From Candidatus Hebobacteria bacterium (GTDB taxonomy: Bacteria; Armatimonadota; Hebobacteria; Hebobacterales; Hebobacteraceae): a stretch of DNA of 10,140 nucleotides. Position numbers and translations under genes: made by a program. Below the pieces are notes generated by a model. The model searched no databases, had not been told where the DNA came from, and worked only from the letters and a program-made list of their open reading frames with translations. Every line of letters begins with the position of its first letter. The first letter of the stretch is position 1. The DNA lies in assembly GCA_029821235.1 (NCBI GenBank), contig JALGTT010000041.1, positions 1 to 10,140 of the forward strand, read 5' to 3'. Shown piece after piece: positions 6,119 to 10,140 of the stretch.

Positions 6119-6204
6119 CCTTCGCCAAGGCTACGGCGGGCAGGCCCGCCAGATACCGGCCCCGCAGGCCCGCCAGACGCCAACCCCGCAGGCCCGCCAG
6201 ACGG
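6119..6204. repeat. 24-bp tandem repeat with adjoining palindromes
   Basis: Units start at 6140, 6164 and 6188. Each begins GCAGGCCCGCCAGA, the period is exactly 24 bp, and the third unit is partial. The array follows two palindromes: CCTT-CGCC-AAGG (6119-6130) and GGCGGGC-AG-GCCCGCC (6135-6150). No conserved gene covers it. It lies between the divergent PLP enzyme and protease genes, so it is in or next to their promoter region. Units are adjacent with no spacers, so it is not CRISPR. Confidence 0.75.
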
Positions 6205-6269
6205 AAGGGAGCAGATTCACCCCGCAGGGGGCGCACCCGCCTCCCTGGTCGGTTCCAGGTGGATTGGGG

Positions 6270-6275
6270 TATACT
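6270..6275 (+). promoter_or_regulatory. Candidate -10 box for the protease gene
   Basis: TATACT matches the sigma-70 -10 consensus at five of six positions, about 115 nt before the protease ATG. The 17-nt spaced -35 position (GGTCGG) is poor. If real, the transcript has a leader of about 110 nt that includes the hairpin at 6300-6322. The other 6043-6390 intergenic sequence shows no gene. Confidence 0.3.
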
Positions 6276-6299
6276 TGGGTCGTGAGGAAGGCCGCCCGG

Positions 6300-6322
6300 C
6301 GCCCCCAGTCCACCCGGGGGCG
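6300..6322 (+). other. GC-rich leader hairpin upstream of the protease
   Basis: CGCCCCC (6300-6306) pairs perfectly with GGGGGCG (6316-6322) around a 9-nt loop. No T tract follows, so it is not a standard terminator. It would lie in the untranslated leader if the TATACT box is used. A GGAGGG at about 6340 has no ATG at suitable spacing. Confidence 0.35.
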
Positions 6323-6390
6323 GCTGCGCGGGTGCCAACTGGAGGGAAATACGGATAGCCCATTGATGACAATGGCGATGGGAAAGTGAG

Positions 6391-9057
6391 ATGAGGCGCT
6401 TCCGGGCCGGCCTGGCGGCCGTGTTGTGGGTTGCGATCCTGGCAGGCAGTTCCCCCGCATTCGCCGCGCCGCGGTGCTACGTCCATCCCCGAGTCGAGCG
6501 GGACCTCGCGCGGGCGGGAACCGCGCGCGTGATCGTCTCTCTGTGGGACCTCTCGCTGCCCGCGGCGAGAGCCCGGGACTGGCGGGAGCGTATGCCGGCC
6601 GTGGAGAAGTTGGCCGCGCGGGCGTTGCAGCAGGCGCCGAAGTTCCAGGTCCGCCGTCGCTATGCCATCTTCCCCTTCCTCGCCGGCTCTGTGGACAGGG
6701 ACGCCCTGGAGCAGTTGGCCGCCTCGCCCGTGGTGGAGGCGGTCTACCCGGACCATCGGTTGCAGGCCACCCTGACGGAGAGCGGCCCTCTCATCGGCCA
6801 GCCGGAGGCGGAGGCCGCGGGGGCGACCGGCGACGGAGTGGGCATCGCCATCCTGGACTCCGGCATTGATTACACCCATCCCGACCTGGGCGGGCCGGAC
6901 CCTTTCCCGAACAGCAAGGTGGTGGGTGGCTACGACTTCGTGAACGATGACTCCGATCCCATGGACGATGAGGGCCACGGCACCCATGTCGCCAGCACCG
7001 CGGCCGGCACCGGCGCCACCTATCGCGGCATCGCCCCGGGGGCCAGACTGCTGGCGGTGAAGGTGCTGGACAGCGAGGGGATCGGCTATGCCTCAGACAC
7101 CGTCGCCGGGATCGAGTGGTGCATCACGAACAAGAGCACCTACAACATCCACGTCATCAACCTCAGCCTGGGGATTCCGGACCTGGAGTTCACCGATCCG
7201 ACGGAATGTGACGAGTACCCCGAGGGGCAGGCGATCGCGGACGCGGTGGCCAACGGCATCTTCGTGGCCGTTTCCTCCGGCAACGACTCTTTCACGGACG
7301 GACTGGCATTCCCAGCCTGCGCCACTGCCGCGACCTCGGTGGGGGCGACCTATGACACCGGTGACAGCAATGCCGGAGATGTTGACGCGCCGACTCGCTA
7401 TTCGAACCGAGGGGAGATGCTCGATCTGTTTGCGCCCGGCGCGTTCATCACTGCGGCGAAATTAGGCGGCGGATATGTCACCTGGCAGGGCACCTCCATG
7501 GCCGCGCCGCACGTGGCGGGCGCGGCGGCGGTGCTGGTGCAGGAGGGCATCACCGACCCGGCGGCCATCGAGCAGCGCCTGAAACTGACCGGTGTGCAGA
7601 TCGTGGACCCCGATACAGATATCCAGACTCCCCGCGTCGACCTCGCGGCCGCGCTGGACGGCCCGCCCGCCACCGGCCCGGATCTGGTGGTGGAGGCGGT
7701 GTCCATCGGCCACACCACGGTGGGCAAGGGCGACAGCGTACCTGCCAGCATAACCATCCAGAACACCGGCACGACCGCCTCTGATCCGTGTCAGGCGGTC
7801 ATCGCGCTCTCCAAGAACACCATTCCTTCCCCACAGGACTACCTGTTGGGCACGATCGACGTGCCCGCGCTGGCACCCGGCGAGCAGAGCGTGCAGACTC
7901 CGACGGTGGTGATACCGGACATGCCGGTGGGAGCCTATCACGTGATCGCCTTCGCGGACAGCGGGTACGCGGTGGCGGAGAAGGACGAGACCAACAACGG
8001 GCTGACCGGGGAGAGCGTGCGGGTGGGCTACACCGCGGTGGTGGTGGAGAGCGATATCCCCGAGTTCATGGTCGCCGGGGAGACCTATCCCGTCACCATC
8101 ACCATGGAGAACGACGGGGACTGCACCTGGACCGCGGCCGAGGGGTTCCGGCTGGCGGCCACCTCGCCGGACGACAACGCCGACTGGGGGATCAGCGAAG
8201 TCCCCCTGCCGGGAGGCGCCTCCGTGCCGCCGAACGGCACCGCGACCTTCAACTTCAACGTGATCGCGCCCGCCGCGCCGGGCTGGCGTCCCTGCCACTG
8301 GCGGATGAAGAAGGGCGCCTCCTTCTTCGGGGAAACCGCCGCCGGGGCGACGCGAGTGCTGGTCGGGGACGACAGCGCACAGGACCAGAACTACCCCGCA
8401 GTCTCCGGCGACTGGGTGGCCTACGAGGTCAGGAGAGGCACGCCTGAGCAGCCCCAGTATGTCATCTTCGCAAAGGACGTGAGCACGGGGGGGGTGTTCA
8501 GGATACCGGATGATGTGAACCTTCCCAGAGACGGCTTCGGGAATCCGCTTGCGCCCTACCAGGAGTTCGAGGTCGCCTATCACCTGTCTCCCCAGCTCTC
8601 GGGGCCCTGGCTGGCATGGGTCTGTGATGAAGTAACCGGATATGTGGCGCAGTACGACAGGTACTTCACCTTCTACCAGGTGGACGCGCTGAACCTGGAT
8701 TCTCCGGGCATGTACCCCATTCAGGCCACCCACCAGGCCGCGGACGCCCAGTGGCCGGCGGTGGACGGCGGCCGGATCGTGTGGGAGGACTACCGCAACG
8801 ACCCGGACCACCTCGCCTTCTATTCCCAATCATGGGAGCCGGAGAACCCCGACATCTACATCTGGGACCCGGACACCGAGCAGACCTATCCGCTGTGCAC
8901 CGCGCCCGACTGGCAGATGTATCCTCGCATCTCCGGAGACCTGGTGGTGTGGGAGGATTGGCGGTCTACGACCTGTCGGTGGACACTGACGACGACGGCG
9001 TTCCCAACTGGAAGGACGACGACCGACCCTACCCCGATCCGGCGGAGACGCGGCTGA
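6391..9057 (+). CDS. Exported subtilisin-like (S8) protease, N-terminal part of a frameshifted gene
   Basis: The signal peptide (residues 1-25, ending SPAFA) leads to an I9-type inhibitory prodomain (about 45-125) and an S8 catalytic domain (about 145-425). The triad is Asp156 in AILDSGID, His196 in EGHGTHVAS and Ser369 in GTSMAAPHVAG; oxyanion Asn298 is in SSGND. All are present, so the enzyme should be active. Then come a CARDB domain (about 430-547), a Trp-rich FW/NBR1-like Ig domain (about 548-657; CTW, DWG and CHW visible), and propeller blades 1-3 with the start of blade 4. The last homologous residues are VVWEDWR (852-858); the remaining 30 or so residues to the stop at 9057 are an out-of-frame tail. 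The true continuation is the frame ending at 10040. The start is set by the signal peptide; the Shine-Dalgarno (GGGA, 7 nt upstream) is weak. The role is probably protein processing or turnover at the cell surface. Confidence 0.9.
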   Translation: MRRFRAGLAAVLWVAILAGSSPAFAAPRCYVHPRVERDLARAGTARVIVSLWDLSLPAARARDWRERMPAVEKLAARALQQAPKFQVRRRYAIFPFLAGSVDRDALEQLAASPVVEAVYPDHRLQATLTESGPLIGQPEAEAAGATGDGVGIAILDSGIDYTHPDLGGPDPFPNSKVVGGYDFVNDDSDPMDDEGHGTHVASTAAGTGATYRGIAPGARLLAVKVLDSEGIGYASDTVAGIEWCITNKSTYNIHVINLSLGIPDLEFTDPTECDEYPEGQAIADAVANGIFVAVSSGNDSFTDGLAFPACATAATSVGATYDTGDSNAGDVDAPTRYSNRGEMLDLFAPGAFITAAKLGGGYVTWQGTSMAAPHVAGAAAVLVQEGITDPAAIEQRLKLTGVQIVDPDTDIQTPRVDLAAALDGPPATGPDLVVEAVSIGHTTVGKGDSVPASITIQNTGTTASDPCQAVIALSKNTIPSPQDYLLGTIDVPALAPGEQSVQTPTVVIPDMPVGAYHVIAFADSGYAVAEKDETNNGLTGESVRVGYTAVVVESDIPEFMVAGETYPVTITMENDGDCTWTAAEGFRLAATSPDDNADWGISEVPLPGGASVPPNGTATFNFNVIAPAAPGWRPCHWRMKKGASFFGETAAGATRVLVGDDSAQDQNYPAVSGDWVAYEVRRGTPEQPQYVIFAKDVSTGGVFRIPDDVNLPRDGFGNPLAPYQEFEVAYHLSPQLSGPWLAWVCDEVTGYVAQYDRYFTFYQVDALNLDSPGMYPIQATHQAADAQWPAVDGGRIVWEDYRNDPDHLAFYSQSWEPENPDIYIWDPDTEQTYPLCTAPDWQMYPRISGDLVVWEDWRSTTCRWTLTTTAFPTGRTTTDPTPIRRRRG
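8953..8970 (+). other. Frameshift site in propeller blade 4
   Basis: Homology leaves the first frame after WEDWR (8953-8964) and resumes one frame back at VYDLSVDTDDD (from 8964). The shift corresponds to loss of 3k+1 bases. Neighbouring blades have about five residues between the Arg and the DIY-type strand, whereas here there are essentially none, so a deletion of about 16 or 19 bases fits better than a single lost base. A sequencing or assembly error cannot be excluded. Confidence 0.7.
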
Positions 9058-10040
9058 CGGCCACCCCGTGGTACGAAATCACCCCCGATATCTCGGGGCG
9101 CACGGTCGTCTACGGCGACCTGCGGCGGGATGACGGCCTCTTCCGGGTGGTGGATATCTACGCGCTGGACGTGGACACCCTGGTCACCACCCCCGTCTCC
9201 ACCGATACCGACTCCGCCAAGGACGGCATCCGCATAGACGGCACTCAGGTGGTCTGGAACGACTACCGATACGGTGTGCCAGACATCTACTGGGTTGACC
9301 TCTCCCTGGACTCCCCGCAGCCCCAGCCCCTGGCGGCCAGCAGCGGCCGGGAATCAAGCCCCGATATCGAGGGGCGGCGGCTGGTGTACGCCAAGTACCG
9401 GGGCGACTATGGGGTGTGGAACATCGCGATGCAATATCTCTTCACCCATGGCTCGGTGGGGGCGCATACCTTCACCGATGTCACCAACGAGCACTGGGCG
9501 TGGAGTTACGTGGAGGCGGTGGCGGCGAACGATGTCGTGCACGGGTTCCCGGACGGAAGTTACCAGCCCGAAATGGTGGTCACCCGGGACCAGATGGCCG
9601 TGTACCTGGCCCGGGGAATCGCCGGGGGAGACGATGCCGTGCCAACCGGCCCCGCCACTCCCACTTTCTCGGACGTGCCGACCGACCACTGGGCCTATGA
9701 CTATATCGAGTTCTGCGCGGATCCCGCCCAGGACGTGGCACACGGGTTCGAAGACGGCACCTACCGCCCCACCCTGCCGGTGGACCGGGGGGCGATGGCG
9801 GTGTTCGTGGGCCGCGCACACGCAGGAGGCGAGTCCTTTTTCGACGCCTACACCCCGCCCGGCTCGCCCAGCTTCCCGGATGTCAGAGCGGACAACGCAT
9901 GGTCCTGGTGCTACCCTCATGTCGAATACCTGAAATCCGAGGGTGTGGTGGGTGGCTACCCGGATGGGCTCTACCACCCGGAAACCGAATGCACCAGGGC
10001 GCAGATGGCAGTGTACGTGGCAAGGGCGTTTGGGTACTAA
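8961..10040 (+). CDS. Propeller remainder and three SLH domains, frameshifted C-terminal part of the protease
   Basis: This is the in-frame continuation of the protease at 6391. It completes blade 4 and adds blades 5-7 (SGRTVVYGD, DGTQVVWNDYRYGVPDIYW and EGRRLVYAKYRG segments), so the two parts together count to seven blades. Blade 4 carries an inserted DTDDDGVPNWKDD loop of the DxDxDG calcium-binding type. Three SLH domains follow, starting near 9471, 9666 and 9873, each with RDQMAVY, RGAMAVF or RAQMAVY at its end; they should tether the protease to the wall or envelope. The frame is open for about 1.1 kb with intact motifs and a terminal TAA, which suggests a recent mutation or an artefact rather than decay. 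An ATG exists at 8751 in this frame, but the sequence before 8961 is only a shadow of the first part. Alone it would lack a signal peptide and could not be exported. Confidence 0.85.
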   Translation, partial: AVYDLSVDTDDDGVPNWKDDDRPYPDPAETRLTATPWYEITPDISGRTVVYGDLRRDDGLFRVVDIYALDVDTLVTTPVSTDTDSAKDGIRIDGTQVVWNDYRYGVPDIYWVDLSLDSPQPQPLAASSGRESSPDIEGRRLVYAKYRGDYGVWNIAMQYLFTHGSVGAHTFTDVTNEHWAWSYVEAVAANDVVHGFPDGSYQPEMVVTRDQMAVYLARGIAGGDDAVPTGPATPTFSDVPTDHWAYDYIEFCADPAQDVAHGFEDGTYRPTLPVDRGAMAVFVGRAHAGGESFFDAYTPPGSPSFPDVRADNAWSWCYPHVEYLKSEGVVGGYPDGLYHPETECTRAQMAVYVARAFGY

Positions 10041-10068
10041 GGGAGGAGCGGCCTCTCACGCAGGCGTT

Positions 10069-10095
10069 TGTAGGGCGGGCGTGCCTACGCCCGCC
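10069..10095 (+). repeat. TGTAGGGCGGGCG hairpin repeat
   Basis: TGTAG is followed by GGCGGGCG (10074-10081) paired with CGCCCGCC (10088-10095) around TGCCTA. It starts 29 nt after the protease stop. It matches the inverted copy at 4806-4832 base for base through the hairpin. The last arm pair is G-C where 278-333 and 4902-4954 have A-T. Confidence 0.75.
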
Positions 10096-10122
10096 GGGCC
10101 GTTCCGCACAGCGAGCCCGTCT

Positions 10123-10140
10123 TGTAGGGCGGGTATATCC
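10123..10140 (+). repeat. TGTAGGGCGGGT repeat, cut by the window edge
   Basis: This is another copy of the same start motif, preceded by CGTCT as in the inverted copy near 4832. Only the left arm is visible. If the family rule holds, the sequence beyond the window should continue with a TACCCGCC arm. Confidence 0.55.

Noticed and set aside
6140..6204. CRISPR array
   Set aside because: There are only three units, directly adjacent with no spacers, and no cas genes.
4765..6285. Plus-strand frame of 506 codons
   Set aside because: It is antisense to the PLP enzyme and runs through repeats at both ends; no family motif is seen.
6276..6390. Riboswitch in the protease leader
   Set aside because: There is one simple GC hairpin and no recognisable aptamer core.
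7462..8829. Minus-strand frame of 455 codons
   Set aside because: It is a shadow of the protease CARDB, FW and propeller regions.
8940..8970. Programmed -1 frameshift joining the two protease parts
   Set aside because: The direction is right, but there is no slippery heptamer or obvious downstream structure, and residues seem to be missing from blade 4, which fits a deletion.

Overview
The window is high-GC bacterial DNA, probably from an uncultivated or poorly studied lineage. Two predicted secreted proteins end in three SLH (S-layer homology) domains, which points to a bacterium that anchors exoproteins to its wall or envelope. SLH-rich groups such as Armatimonadota would fit, but nothing here fixes the phylum. 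There are no rRNA, tRNA, phage, transposase or CRISPR genes. The intergenic DNA is crowded with palindromic dispersed repeats.

Layout. Positions 1-442: a relic of an RHS/YD-repeat protein tip (minus strand) bracketed by two 46-bp repeats that can fold as cloverleafs, plus a 56-bp repeat that can fold as a three-way junction. 443-2284 (minus): a membrane GAF-domain sensor histidine kinase with no response regulator beside it; its C-terminal tail runs into another palindromic repeat. 2285-2509: a divergent intergenic region with a strong extended -10 promoter reading right. 2510-4357 (plus): a secreted seven-bladed PD40/TolB-like propeller with three SLH domains. 4379-4762 and 4951-6042 (both minus): RidA and, upstream of it, a fold-type III PLP enzyme of the D-threonine aldolase/D-serine dehydratase-like family; a branched repeat sits between them. 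6043-6390: an intergenic region with a 24-bp tandem repeat, candidate -10 boxes for both flanking genes and a GC-rich hairpin. 6391-10040 (plus): a large exported subtilisin-like protease (I9 prodomain, S8 catalytic domain, CARDB, Trp-rich FW/NBR1-like domain, seven-bladed propeller, three SLH). It is split by a frameshift near 8960 in propeller blade 4. 10041-10140: two further repeat copies.

How the genes may work together. The two SLH proteins look like parts of one cell-surface layer: a propeller protein and a surface-tethered protease with a similar propeller-SLH tail. The PLP enzyme and RidA make biochemical sense as a pair, since RidA hydrolyses the enamine/imine released by PLP-dependent amino-acid dehydratases. 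The histidine kinase has no visible partner.

The least explained signal is the set of branched palindromes. At least three repeat types have several arms, differences between copies keep base pairing, and the repeats supply or abut the ends of three coding regions (RHS relic, kinase tail, PLP enzyme stop). No new enzymatic or defence system is evident.
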